From an uncultured Coprococcus sp. (GTDB taxonomy: Bacteria > Bacillota > Clostridia > Lachnospirales > Lachnospiraceae): a DNA stretch of 64,000 nucleotides. The position numbers and the translations under genes were made by a program. How positions within the stretch are numbered: the stretch's first letter is position 1; every line of letters starts with the position of its first letter. The notes beneath the pieces were generated by a model. It saw only the letters and a program-made list of their open reading frames with translations, did no database searches and had not been told where the DNA came from. Location of the stretch: positions 62,001 through 126,000 of the forward strand of contig CANQTC010000007.1 in NCBI GenBank assembly GCA_947626675.1. Direction: 5' to 3'. Shown here piece by piece: positions 36,317-44,744 of the stretch.

Positions 36317-37498
36317 ATGGCAATCAGAGAACGTTTATCAGGAAATGAGGCTGTCGCATATGCAATCAAGCAGATTAACCCGGATGTTATGCCGGCATTT
36401 CCTATCACTCCTTCAACAGAAATACCGCAGTTTGTTTCAACATTCATTTCTAATGGAGAAATTGATACGGAATTTATTCCTGTGGAAAGTGAGCATAGTG
36501 CGATGAGCGCTGCAATCGGTGCGGAAGCAGCAGGCTGCCGTACGCTTACGGCTACTTCGTCATGTGGTATGGCGCTTATGTGGGAGGAGCTTTATGTTGC
36601 AGCCTCCAACAGGCTTCCGCTTGCGCTTGCACTTGTAAACAGAGCTTTATCCGGTCCTATCAATATCAACTGTGACCACTCAGACAGTATGGGGGCAAGA
36701 GATACAGGCTGGATTCAAATATATGCAGAGAATAATCAGGAGGCTTATGACAACTTTATACAGGCATTTCGGATTTCCGAGCATAAAGACGTACGTCTTC
36801 CTATTATGATTTGTCAGGATGGTTTTATCACAAGCCATGCAGTAGAAAATATTGAGCTTATTGAAGATGACAGGGTTAAAGCATTTGTCGGTTCTTATGA
36901 GCCTGAACAATATCTGTTAAATCCTGATATGCCTATGGCTGTCGGTCCATATGCTACATCACCATATTATATGGAAACGAAAATGGCACAGAACACCGCT
37001 ATGAAAAATGCAAAGCAGGTTATCCTCGATATTGCAAAGGAATTTGAGGAAATAAGCGGCAGGAAATACAGCTTCTTTGAGGAATATCGTCTTGATGACG
37101 CCGACTATGCGATTGTTATAATCGGTTCGGCTGCCGGTACTACAAAGGAAGCTATTGACGAGCTTCGTGCAGAGGGTAAAAAGGTTGGCCTTCTTAAAAT
37201 CAGAGTATTCAGACCTTTCCCCGGTGATGAGATTGCAAAGGCACTCTCTCATACAAAAGCTGTCGCAATCTTAGACAGAAGCGAAGGCTTCCGGGCGGGC
37301 GGCGGCCCTCTCTCGGCCGAGGTCAAAGAGCATCTGTATGATATCGGCGCCAGCACAAAGGCTGTCAGCTATATATATGGTCTTGGTGGTCGTGACTACA
37401 GAGTAGATGACGCCAAAAAAGTATTTGCCGAGCTTTATGACATGATAGAAAACGGAATTGAAATTCCACAGTATCAATATATAGGACTTCGGAAATAG
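36317..37498 (+). CDS. porA: pyruvate:ferredoxin oxidoreductase alpha subunit
   Basis: A 393-residue subunit with the pyruvate-binding domain. Motifs AFPITPSTEIPQFVS, IPVESEHSAMSAAIGAEAAG, TATSSCGMALMWEELYVAA and NRALSGPININCDHSDSMGARDTGWIQ closely fit pyruvate-type alpha subunits, which supports pyruvate rather than branched-chain oxoacids as substrate. The late segment LGGRDYRVDDAKKVF is also conserved. Its SD GGAGG lies in the end of porD. Substrate choice is inferred, so a 2-ketoisovalerate enzyme cannot be fully excluded. Confidence 0.9.
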   Translation: MAIRERLSGNEAVAYAIKQINPDVMPAFPITPSTEIPQFVSTFISNGEIDTEFIPVESEHSAMSAAIGAEAAGCRTLTATSSCGMALMWEELYVAASNRLPLALALVNRALSGPININCDHSDSMGARDTGWIQIYAENNQEAYDNFIQAFRISEHKDVRLPIMICQDGFITSHAVENIELIEDDRVKAFVGSYEPEQYLLNPDMPMAVGPYATSPYYMETKMAQNTAMKNAKQVILDIAKEFEEISGRKYSFFEEYRLDDADYAIVIIGSAAGTTKEAIDELRAEGKKVGLLKIRVFRPFPGDEIAKALSHTKAVAILDRSEGFRAGGGPLSAEVKEHLYDIGASTKAVSYIYGLGGRDYRVDDAKKVFAELYDMIENGIEIPQYQYIGLRK

Positions 37499-37511
37499 GA
37501 GGTAAGATGAA

Positions 37512-38447
37512 ATGGCATATAATTTTAAAGAAGTAATGAACAAGCCTGAGCGTCTTGCTCCAGGTCATAGAATGTGTGCAGGCTGCGGCGGTACTATCGC
37601 TGTCAGAACTGTTCTTCGTGCTTTACATGAGGGGGACAAGGCAGTTATCGGAAATGCTACCGGCTGTCTGGAGGTTTCTTCATTTATGTATCCATATACA
37701 GCATATGAGGACAGCTACATTCACAATGCATTTGAAAATGCAGGTGCTACGCTCTCCGGTGTTGAAACAGCATACAATGTATTAAAGAAAAAGGGAAAAT
37801 TAAATGACACTTATAAATTCATCACGTTTGGCGGTGACGGCGGTACTTATGATATCGGTCTGCAATCACTTTCAGGTGCTATGGAGCGTGGACATGACAT
37901 GGTTTATGTCTGCTATGATAATGGTGCTTATATGAACACAGGCATACAGCGTTCATCTGCGACACCGATGTATGCTGATACAACAACTACGCCTGTTGGA
38001 AAAGTATCAAATGGTAAAATGCAGAACCGAAAAGACCTTGCACAGATTATCGCTGCTCATGACATTCCTTATGTTGGACAGTCAACGCTGCTTGGAAATA
38101 TGCGGGATTTATATGAAAAATCGGAAAAGGCTATCTATACGCCGGGCGCTGCCTTCTTAAATGTAATGGCGCCTTGTCCAAGAGGATGGCGATATCCTAC
38201 TGAACAGATTATGGACATATGCCGACTGGCTGTTGAAACCTGCTACTGGCCTTTATTTGAGGTCATAGAAGGAAAATGGAGTCTCTCTTATGAACCAAAG
38301 AACAAGCTTCCGATTGAAGATTTCCTCAAAACACAAGGTCGTTTCAAACATCTGTTTAAACCTGAAAATGAACATTTACTTGTTCAATATCAGGAGGAGG
38401 TAGACCGCAGATGGGAGGATTTGCAGTTTAGGTGTTCTAAGAATTAA
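37512..38447 (+). CDS. porB: pyruvate:ferredoxin oxidoreductase beta subunit (TPP-binding)
   Basis: A 311-residue subunit with the TPP-binding site. GHRMCAGCGGTIAVRTVL supplies a CXXC pair, and a further Cys (GNATGCLEV) and one near MAPCPRGWRYP complete the proximal 4Fe-4S cluster ligands. GGDGGTYDIGLQSLSGAMERGHD is the TPP/Mg2+ motif. GGAGG lies ahead of the ATG, 13 bases after porA. Ends at a strong terminator. Confidence 0.92.
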   Translation: MAYNFKEVMNKPERLAPGHRMCAGCGGTIAVRTVLRALHEGDKAVIGNATGCLEVSSFMYPYTAYEDSYIHNAFENAGATLSGVETAYNVLKKKGKLNDTYKFITFGGDGGTYDIGLQSLSGAMERGHDMVYVCYDNGAYMNTGIQRSSATPMYADTTTTPVGKVSNGKMQNRKDLAQIIAAHDIPYVGQSTLLGNMRDLYEKSEKAIYTPGAAFLNVMAPCPRGWRYPTEQIMDICRLAVETCYWPLFEVIEGKWSLSYEPKNKLPIEDFLKTQGRFKHLFKPENEHLLVQYQEEVDRRWEDLQFRCSKN

Positions 38448-38456
38448 ACATTACAT

Positions 38457-38504
38457 AAAAACAAGGTACAGACTTGAAACAGAATTCAGTTTGTACCTTG
38501 TTTT
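38457..38504 (+). terminator. terminator after porB
   Basis: AAAACAAGGTACA (38457-38470) pairs with TGTACCTTGTTTT (38492-38504) and a T-rich stretch follows on the plus strand. The remaining gap to 38654 shows no gene or clear signal. Confidence 0.85.
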
Positions 38505-38654
38505 CTTTATCTTTATTTTTATTGCCCATACAACAAAAAAACCTAGAGCTAGCACTCCAGATTTCTTTGACTCACTTGGAATAATAATCGCTTTTCTTAG
38601 CTGACTTCATAGTACCACTATTTTTTCCAAAAATCAACCCGCAAATATTGATTC

Positions 38655-39224
38655 TTATTTCCAGCACTTTTCTATTTTTCTAAGCACCGATTTCGGCAAT
38701 ATATGTCTTTTGGACACATTTGTGCAAACAATCTTTCCAATCGGTTTCATGCCTGCTGTCTTGAAAAATTCATCCATATTACGAATTGCGCCCCTGCTTT
38801 GTCCAAATATCCATGAAAATGGTGCAGGTGTATTGCAGGATGTCATAAGCATATACTTTTTCCCTTTTAAACGCGGTTTTGGAAAAGTGCTTGTTTCTTC
38901 CATCGCAACCCCTAACAAACGGTCAAATAAATTTTTTACCGGAGCAGAAACATTTGCCCAATACACCGGAGATGCAAGAATAACAATATCACATTTTTGC
39001 AGCAAATCACTAATATCCTGTATATCATCTTTTAAGACACATTTTCTTGTATTAAGACAGGTTCTGCACCCTGTGCAATAGGAAATATGCTTTTCATACA
39101 GGTTTATCCTTGATACCGTATATCCGGCCTCCTCTGCTTTTTGAATTGCATGATTGAACATAGCTGCGTTCGTTCCTTTTGAATGAGGACTTCCCAAAAT
39201 AGCAAGTACCATTTTCTGGCTCAT
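38655..39224 (-). CDS. flavodoxin-family NAD(P)H:FMN reductase / iron-sulfur flavoprotein
   Basis: A 189-residue flavin protein: AILGSPHSKGTNAAMF forms the FMN phosphate loop, and SYCTGCRTCLNTRKCVLKDD is the Cys motif found in iron-sulfur flavoproteins of anaerobes. ILASPVYWANVSAPVKNLFDRL is the other FMN-binding part. Its start overlaps the TetR stop by four bases, so it is likely under TetR control. Such enzymes handle electrophiles or quinones, or shuttle electrons; the substrate is open. Confidence 0.88.
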   Translation of the reverse strand: MSQKMVLAILGSPHSKGTNAAMFNHAIQKAEEAGYTVSRINLYEKHISYCTGCRTCLNTRKCVLKDDIQDISDLLQKCDIVILASPVYWANVSAPVKNLFDRLLGVAMEETSTFPKPRLKGKKYMLMTSCNTPAPFSWIFGQSRGAIRNMDEFFKTAGMKPIGKIVCTNVSKRHILPKSVLRKIEKCWK

Positions 39225-39865
39225 CTATAGACCTCCTTATTCACAATCGATTGATAAAGTACATCAAATCCATATTTCAGGAATTGGCTTTTTGATAATC
39301 CCATTGAACTTTCTATATATTCTTCTTTATTGGAAGCCAGTTGAACAAAACCGGATAACATTCCCCAAAAAGCAAACACAGTGGGAACAATTTCTATATC
39401 ACTCCTCAGTTCACCGTTTTCAATGCCTTGCAGCAAAAATTTTTTTAACATTTGATTGATTTCTTCGCCCACCTGATAGGTTTCTTTTTCCTCCGGCAAA
39501 TAATCATGTGCGTCAAAATCAATATTAATTTTATCCAACACCATCTTAAAATAAAAGGGAAATTCCGCCTGATACTGCGTCAGCCCCTGACAAATAAGGT
39601 CATATCTTGCTCTTGTATCTTCTTCCTGTTGTAAAGCCGAAGCGATATAAGCACAAAGTTTTTTCATACTGGTCAATACCAAAAAAACAATAATTTCTTC
39701 TTTGTTCTCAAAATACACATATAAGGTTGCCTTACTGTAACCTGCGGCTTTTGCGATATCATCCATAGAAGTTGCTGTAATCCCTTTTTCCATAAACAAT
39801 ATCGAAGCAGCAGATGAAATATTTTCCCGATGAACACTTTTCGGTTCTTTTTTTCTTCGTGCCAT
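39221..39865 (-). CDS. TetR/AcrR family transcriptional regulator
   Basis: A 214-residue regulator. The N-terminal helix-turn-helix is clear (ISSAASILFMEKGITATSMDDIAKAAGYSKATLYVYFENKEEI) and is followed by a divergent helical ligand domain. It heads a two-gene operon with the flavoprotein, and a 33-base perfect palindrome lies directly in front of its SD, which argues for autorepression. The ligand is unknown. Confidence 0.92.
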   Translation of the reverse strand: MARRKKEPKSVHRENISSAASILFMEKGITATSMDDIAKAAGYSKATLYVYFENKEEIIVFLVLTSMKKLCAYIASALQQEEDTRARYDLICQGLTQYQAEFPFYFKMVLDKINIDFDAHDYLPEEKETYQVGEEINQMLKKFLLQGIENGELRSDIEIVPTVFAFWGMLSGFVQLASNKEEYIESSMGLSKSQFLKYGFDVLYQSIVNKEVYR

Positions 39866-39874
39866 TACGAATCT

Positions 39875-39907
39875 CCTTATAATTAAACTATTAGTTTAAT
39901 TATAAGG
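39875..39907. promoter_or_regulatory. TetR operator: 33-base perfect palindrome
   Basis: Arms CCTTATAATTAAAC (39875-39888) and GTTTAATTATAAGG (39894-39907) surround TATTA. The left arm overlaps the SD of the TetR gene. The size and AT-rich ACTATTAGT core are usual for TetR-family operators. No T run follows, so a terminator is unlikely. Confidence 0.8.
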
Positions 39908-39940
39908 CGAAAGCATCTTTTTGTCAACAGGCAATCGTTC

Positions 39941-41311
39941 CTATGCCCTTTTCCCCATACGTTTCGTTTCCCGTAACAACAATACCGCTGCTAAAATAAA
40001 TGCCGCAGCTTCAGCAATTGGTCCTGCCCATAGAAGTCCTGTAAGTCCAAATATTTTTGCCAGCAACAGCAAAGACGGAATATAGAAAATCACCTGCTTG
40101 CCAAGTGATATAACAGTTGCCAATGCCGGTTTGCCAATCGACTGAAAAAACGAACCCGCGCAAATCTGAACACCGCCGACAAAACTGCACATAAGATAAA
40201 TTCTAAAGCATTTTACTGCAAATTCCTCATATAGGGGAGAGCCTGTGCCAAAAATATGTATTAGCTGCAACGGAAAAATCATATAGGTAATCCAGGCTGC
40301 CGCCATTACAACGGTTGACGATAGCAGCATCAGCTTAAGCGTTTTCATAACGCGGTCATATTTTTCTGCACCATAGTTAAATCCCAAAATAGGTCTGCCC
40401 GCACTTGATATTCCCAGCGCAATTGACAGAAACAGCATCGAAACCTTCATACACAATCCAAATACGGTAATGGGGATGTCCTCGCCATATTTTGATAAAG
40501 CGCCATAATGGTTAAACAAATTATTAGATACCATTCCAATAATGGTAGCCGTCATTGTATTCAGGCAGCTTGCTACACCCAGTGTCGCCAATTTAACTGC
40601 AACAGAAAATTGAAACCGAAATGATTCCCTCGTAATTTTAATATTTTTAAAACGAAATAAATATGCAATATTCAGTACAAGGTTAATAAACTGACTGATG
40701 ACAGTTGCAAGCGCCGCCCCTTTGACACCCATTTTAAATACAAAAATAAACAACGGGTCAAGCCCGAAATTTAAAATGGAGCCTGCCATCATTGAAAACA
40801 TCGCATAGGTAGGGCTTCCATCTGCACGAATAACTCCATTTATAATAATGGCAACAATAACAAATGGAAAACCAATCGCTGTAATCGAACCATAATCCAA
40901 CGCATATGGAAGAATATTGTCTGTTGCACCAAAAAGTCGGCACAGCGGACTCAGGCAAACAAAAACCACGACAGCCAACATGATACTTACGCCAGCACCT
41001 GCTATTACCGCATTTCCAACAGCCTTTGAAGCCTTTTGCGGTTCTCCCTTGCCAAGATTTAAGCTGAAATATGTCGCAAGACCATCTCCAAACAACGCTG
41101 CCAGTGCAATTGCAACAGTAGAAATCGGCGCAATAATATTTGTAGCGCCATTTCCAAGCATCCCAACGCCCTGTCCAATAAAAATCTGATCAACCATGTT
41201 ATAAAGCGAATTGATTATCATTGAAATAACACCTGGTATAGCAAAGCTCCTCAACAGCTTCCCAATTCGCTCCGTTCCAAGTGGATTGACAGCATTTTGT
41301 GTTTCACTCAT
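39941..41311 (-). CDS. MATE family efflux transporter
   Basis: A 456-residue polytopic membrane protein with the 12-segment MATE pattern. Family features are MVDQIFIGQGVGMLGNGA near the N-terminus, the repeated half (GISSAGRPILGFNYGAEKYDRV) and no polysaccharide-flippase signatures. MATE proteins export drugs or metabolites with Na+ or H+. The gene lies after a MarR gene on the same strand, and the same palindromic sequence is in front of both, so it is probably de-repressed by the MarR ligand. Confidence 0.9.
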   Translation of the reverse strand: MSETQNAVNPLGTERIGKLLRSFAIPGVISMIINSLYNMVDQIFIGQGVGMLGNGATNIIAPISTVAIALAALFGDGLATYFSLNLGKGEPQKASKAVGNAVIAGAGVSIMLAVVVFVCLSPLCRLFGATDNILPYALDYGSITAIGFPFVIVAIIINGVIRADGSPTYAMFSMMAGSILNFGLDPLFIFVFKMGVKGAALATVISQFINLVLNIAYLFRFKNIKITRESFRFQFSVAVKLATLGVASCLNTMTATIIGMVSNNLFNHYGALSKYGEDIPITVFGLCMKVSMLFLSIALGISSAGRPILGFNYGAEKYDRVMKTLKLMLLSSTVVMAAAWITYMIFPLQLIHIFGTGSPLYEEFAVKCFRIYLMCSFVGGVQICAGSFFQSIGKPALATVISLGKQVIFYIPSLLLLAKIFGLTGLLWAGPIAEAAAFILAAVLLLRETKRMGKRA

Positions 41312-41334
41312 AAAAATTCCTCCTTTATATAGAT

Positions 41335-41351
41335 AGAATTCTAATTATTAC
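41335..41351. promoter_or_regulatory. MarR operator copy 1 (before the MATE gene)
   Basis: TAGAATTCTAATTATTA. The same 17 bases occur in inverted orientation at 41822-41838 before the MarR gene. The core TAGAATTCTA is a perfect palindrome, 24 bases upstream of the MATE start. Confidence 0.75.
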
Positions 41352-41382
41352 TGCGCACAAAATCGCTTATGAAATCGAAGAA

Positions 41383-41808
41383 TTATTGAATATTTTTTGC
41401 CATTCTTTCTATTACGGATTCATAAACTGCTAAATCAGCTTCGGAAATTCCAACAAAAAGACTTTCATTATATTTGTCAATACGTTTTGAAATTTCAGAT
41501 TTGATATCCAATGCCTTTTGCGTTGGAATTAAACGCTTATAACGGGCATCAAAGCCTGCGGTTTCCCTTCGGATATAACCGGCAGCTTCTAAATTGTTGA
41601 TAAGACTCACCACTGAAGAGCCTCTTATTGAAAGAAGCAGCTCCAAATCTTTTGGAAAAATATCACCAATTTCATACTTCTCCATGATATACCCAAGCGT
41701 TACTGCCTGCATTACAGTTAATACTGAATCTTCAAAATATGCAGAAAAATGTAATTTCATCAGGCGGTTTAAACGCTCATGCTTGCTTGTTAATTCTTTA
41801 TAATTCAT
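41383..41808 (-). CDS. MarR family transcriptional regulator
   Basis: A 141-residue regulator with the winged helix of MarR: ELLLSIRGSSVVSLINNLEAAGYIRRETAGFDARYKRLIPTQKA includes the recognition helix and the wing with the DXRXK-type motif. N- and C-terminal helices for dimerisation are present. It is encoded just upstream of the MATE exporter, and repeated palindromes before both genes indicate autorepression and control of the exporter. Confidence 0.92.
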   Translation of the reverse strand: MNYKELTSKHERLNRLMKLHFSAYFEDSVLTVMQAVTLGYIMEKYEIGDIFPKDLELLLSIRGSSVVSLINNLEAAGYIRRETAGFDARYKRLIPTQKALDIKSEISKRIDKYNESLFVGISEADLAVYESVIERMAKNIQ

Positions 41809-41821
41809 TTAAGTTTCCTCT

Positions 41822-41838
41822 TAATAATTAGAATTCTA
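41822..41838. promoter_or_regulatory. MarR operator copy 2 (before the MarR gene)
   Basis: TAATAATTAGAATTCTA, the exact inverse complement of the copy before the MATE gene, 14 bases upstream of the MarR start codon and close to its SD. Confidence 0.75.
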
Positions 41839-41920
41839 CTTAATAAAATATTATATAAACGATATTTTGTCAATATCGCTCTGTACATATTATCTTTTAA
41901 AAACCTTCTCTATATTGTAA

Positions 41921-41956
41921 ATTGGCACCCAGAATATTCAAATCCCGGATGCCAAT
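41921..41956 (-). terminator. possible terminator after cspA
   Basis: ATTGGCACCC pairs with GGATGCCAAT (one mismatch). On the minus strand the following ATTTACAATATAG is only partly T-rich, so this is a moderate call. Confidence 0.5.
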
Positions 41957-41980
41957 GAATCCTTTTTCAGTATATGTATC

Positions 41981-42181
41981 TTAAAGTCTTGTTACATTTG
42001 CCGCCTGAAGGCCTTTTTCTCCATCGACTACTTCAAACTCTACCTTATCGTTTTCTTCCAGCACCTTAAATCCATCCATATTCAAAGCTGAAAAATGAAC
42101 AAATATATCTTTTCCTTCTTCATCACTGATAAAGCCATATCCTTTTTTTGCATTAAACCATTTTACTGTTCCTGTCTTCAT
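41981..42181 (-). CDS. cspA: cold-shock protein (CspA family)
   Basis: A 66-residue single-strand nucleic-acid-binding OB fold. The RNP1 motif [21 protein letters not shown] is present with the start [17 protein letters not shown]. Csp proteins act as RNA chaperones at low temperature and in growth transitions. GGAGG lies before the ATG. The promoter is placed immediately after the glgB stop and the leader is structured, with a terminator-like hairpin near the 5' end. Confidence 0.97.
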   Translation of the reverse strand: MKTGTVKWFNAKKGYGFISDEEGKDIFVHFSALNMDGFKVLEENDKVEFEVVDGEKGLQAANVTRL

Positions 42182-42206
42182 TTTGTATTCCTCCTAAAAG
42201 CTTGCA

Positions 42207-42271
42207 ACGAATTCATTCGTCTTGTTATAACCGCAAAAAAGACACAGAGCTGTATGCTCTATGCCTCTTTG
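42207..42271 (-). promoter_or_regulatory. structured 5' leader of cspA with terminator-like hairpin
   Basis: In the leader, GCTCTATGCCTCTTTG and AAAAAAGACACAGAGC (plus-strand reading, 42235-42271) form a stem that ends in a T run when read on the minus strand. A second small hairpin (ACGAA and TTCGT arms, 42207-42220) lies 10 bases before the SD. The first can act as glgB terminator and as an attenuator of cspA. Confidence 0.65.
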
Positions 42272-42285
42272 CATTTTCATCCTAT

Positions 42286-42314
42286 ATTATATTGCGTGTC
42301 TGTAATAATTGCAA
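42286..42314 (-). promoter_or_regulatory. sigma-A promoter of cspA
   Basis: On the minus strand TTGCAA (42309-42314), 17 bases, TATAAT (42286-42291): a near-perfect promoter that begins two bases after the glgB stop and would start transcription near 42279, upstream of the terminator-like hairpin. Confidence 0.8.
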
Positions 42315-42315
42315 G

Positions 42316-44727
42316 CTATTTTTGCTTATTCCTTGAAGTCCCTGTTGCAGTTCCTTTTGCAGTTCCTCTTGCAGACGATACTACGGCCTGCTTCGTTTCT
42401 GCTTGTGGTGCGGCAGCCTTTTTCTTTGCAGACGACTTCCTGGATACCGTTTTCTTTACTGCAACTTTATCAGGCAGTTCTTTTTTTCTCACTGGTACAG
42501 CGTCTGTATAATCATATTCAAATATCAGCGTCGAAAGCGGTGGTACATTCACTTTTATGCTGTATGGCATCCTGTCTGTTGCGATATCCTGCGCTTTTAA
42601 AGGCTGCGTATTCAGTCTGCCCCTGCCGCCAAACTGAATATCATCAGAATTCAAAATTTCCTTATAAGTTGTATAACATGGAACAGGTATCTGGTATCCT
42701 GGTCTTTCAACAGGTGTAAAGTTGCATACAAAAAGCAGTTGCTTCTTTGCAGTAGAACCTCTTCGCACAAATGAAATAATACTCATGTCAGGGTGGTCGC
42801 AGTCTGTCCATTCAAATCCTATTGCTTCACAGTCATTTGCATATAACGCATCATTTTCATTATATAATTTATTAAGCGCCTTTACATATCGCTGCATTCC
42901 CTGATTAAGCGGATTGTCAAGAACAAACCAGTCAAGGCTTCTTGCTTCACTCCACTCTCTAGGCTGGGCAAATTCCTGTCCCATAAATAAGAGCTTCTTA
43001 CCCGGATGACCATACATATAGCCATAAGCAGTTCTTAAGTTTCCAAACTTATCTTCTTCACTTCCCGGCATCTTATTTATCATTGAACATTTCAGATGCA
43101 CGACCTCATCATGCGATAATACCAGAATATAATTCTCTGCATAGGCATACGACATACTAAATGTAAGCATATTCTGATTATCTTTTCTGAAATATGGGTC
43201 CATCTTCATATATTCAAGGAAATCGTTCATCCAACCCATATTCCATTTGAATGTAAATCCTAATCCTTTCAAATCAACAGGCGCAGTTACTCCTGCCCAT
43301 GCAGTTGACTCTTCCGCTATTATATAGACGCCCGGATATTTTTCTTCCATAATCTTATTAATATTCTGTAAAAGCGCGATGGCTTCATAGCTTTCATTTC
43401 CGCCGTCTTTGTTTGGAAGCCACTGTCCGTTTTGTTTTCCATAATCCAGATAAAGCATTGATGCAACAGCATCTACACGCAATCCGTCTATATGGAACTT
43501 ATCCACCCAGAAAAGTGCATTCGCAGTCAGGAAATTGATAACCTCTGTTCTTCCATAGTCAAATATATATGTTCCCCAGTCAGGATGTTCCCCTCTTCTG
43601 GAGTCCGGATGTTCATATAACGGCATACCATCAAATCTTCCAAGTCCATGTGCATCTCTTGGAAAATGTGCAGGAACCCAGTCAAGAATAACACTGATTC
43701 CCCTGCTATGCATATAATCAACAAAATACATAAAATCATCAGGCGTTCCATATCTGCTGGTAGGTGCATAGTAGTTTGTTACCTGATAGCCCCATGAACC
43801 ATCAAAAGGATACTCTGCTATACCCATCAGTTCAATATGTGTATACCCCATATCTTTAATATAATCCGCTACCATCGGTGCAAGCTCTCTATAACTGAAA
43901 AATCCATTATCAGAGTCTTCTACTTTTTTCTTCCATGAGCCAAGATGCATCTCATAGATAGCCATTGGCTCTCTCATCCGGTCTGTTCTTCCATGTTTAT
44001 CTCTTTTCGTAATCCATTCGGTATCTTTCCACTTATACTTCGTTAAATCTGCAACAACGGAGGCATTGTCAGGCCGCATCTGCGCCTGATTACCATATGG
44101 GTCACTCTTATATAACAGCTCCCCATATCTGGTTAATATCTGATATTTATATACTGCCCCCGGCTTCACGTCCGGTATGAACAACTCATATATTCCACTT
44201 GTAGATTTTAGCTGCATTGGATTTAACATACCATCCCACATATTAAAATCCCCAACGACGCTGACTCTTCTTGCATGAGGCGCCCATACGGCAAAATATG
44301 TTCCCTTTACACCATCAATCGTCATCGGATGCGCGCCGAATTTTTCGTAAATTTTATAGTTGTTCCCCTCTGCAAAAAGATAAGAATCAAACTCTGTTAT
44401 CTGCGAGTCAAATGCATATGCATCCGCGGTATCGACTGTAGTTCCATCTTCATATGTTGTAACGATGCGATATTGATTTCCCATATATTCTTTTTTTGCA
44501 AAATATATGGCAAAAAATCCCTCGTCGGTAATTTTCTCCATCACATGCACCTTTTTCCCTGCAGCAGAGGTTACTTTTACTTCTGCCGCATGCGGTCTGA
44601 ATACCGTAATAATCTGTCCCATTCCATAATCATGAATACCCAGCAGATGCTTCGGTGCATTCAGTTTTCCTTCCATAAGCTCATCATAAAGCACCCAGTT
44701 AATCCATTCATCAATTCTTTTTCTCAT
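42316..44727 (-). CDS. glgB: 1,4-alpha-glucan branching enzyme GlgB with basic C-terminal tail
   Basis: An 803-residue glycogen branching enzyme that cuts alpha-1,4 chains and re-joins them by alpha-1,6 bonds. The N1 domain (about 1-110) and CBM48 domain (about 120-235) precede a GH13 catalytic domain. HIDGLRVDAV has the nucleophile Asp419, YIIAEEST has Glu472, and ILVLSHDEVVH supplies the third carboxylate. The last 55-60 residues are a low-complexity Lys/Ala/Thr tail (KKTVSRKSSAKKKAAAP) not expected in GlgB. It is the last gene after a membrane-protein gene. No other glycogen gene is in the window. Confidence 0.93.
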   Translation of the reverse strand: MRKRIDEWINWVLYDELMEGKLNAPKHLLGIHDYGMGQIITVFRPHAAEVKVTSAAGKKVHVMEKITDEGFFAIYFAKKEYMGNQYRIVTTYEDGTTVDTADAYAFDSQITEFDSYLFAEGNNYKIYEKFGAHPMTIDGVKGTYFAVWAPHARRVSVVGDFNMWDGMLNPMQLKSTSGIYELFIPDVKPGAVYKYQILTRYGELLYKSDPYGNQAQMRPDNASVVADLTKYKWKDTEWITKRDKHGRTDRMREPMAIYEMHLGSWKKKVEDSDNGFFSYRELAPMVADYIKDMGYTHIELMGIAEYPFDGSWGYQVTNYYAPTSRYGTPDDFMYFVDYMHSRGISVILDWVPAHFPRDAHGLGRFDGMPLYEHPDSRRGEHPDWGTYIFDYGRTEVINFLTANALFWVDKFHIDGLRVDAVASMLYLDYGKQNGQWLPNKDGGNESYEAIALLQNINKIMEEKYPGVYIIAEESTAWAGVTAPVDLKGLGFTFKWNMGWMNDFLEYMKMDPYFRKDNQNMLTFSMSYAYAENYILVLSHDEVVHLKCSMINKMPGSEEDKFGNLRTAYGYMYGHPGKKLLFMGQEFAQPREWSEARSLDWFVLDNPLNQGMQRYVKALNKLYNENDALYANDCEAIGFEWTDCDHPDMSIISFVRRGSTAKKQLLFVCNFTPVERPGYQIPVPCYTTYKEILNSDDIQFGGRGRLNTQPLKAQDIATDRMPYSIKVNVPPLSTLIFEYDYTDAVPVRKKELPDKVAVKKTVSRKSSAKKKAAAPQAETKQAVVSSARGTAKGTATGTSRNKQK

Positions 44728-44744
44728 ATAACCCTCCCATTATG

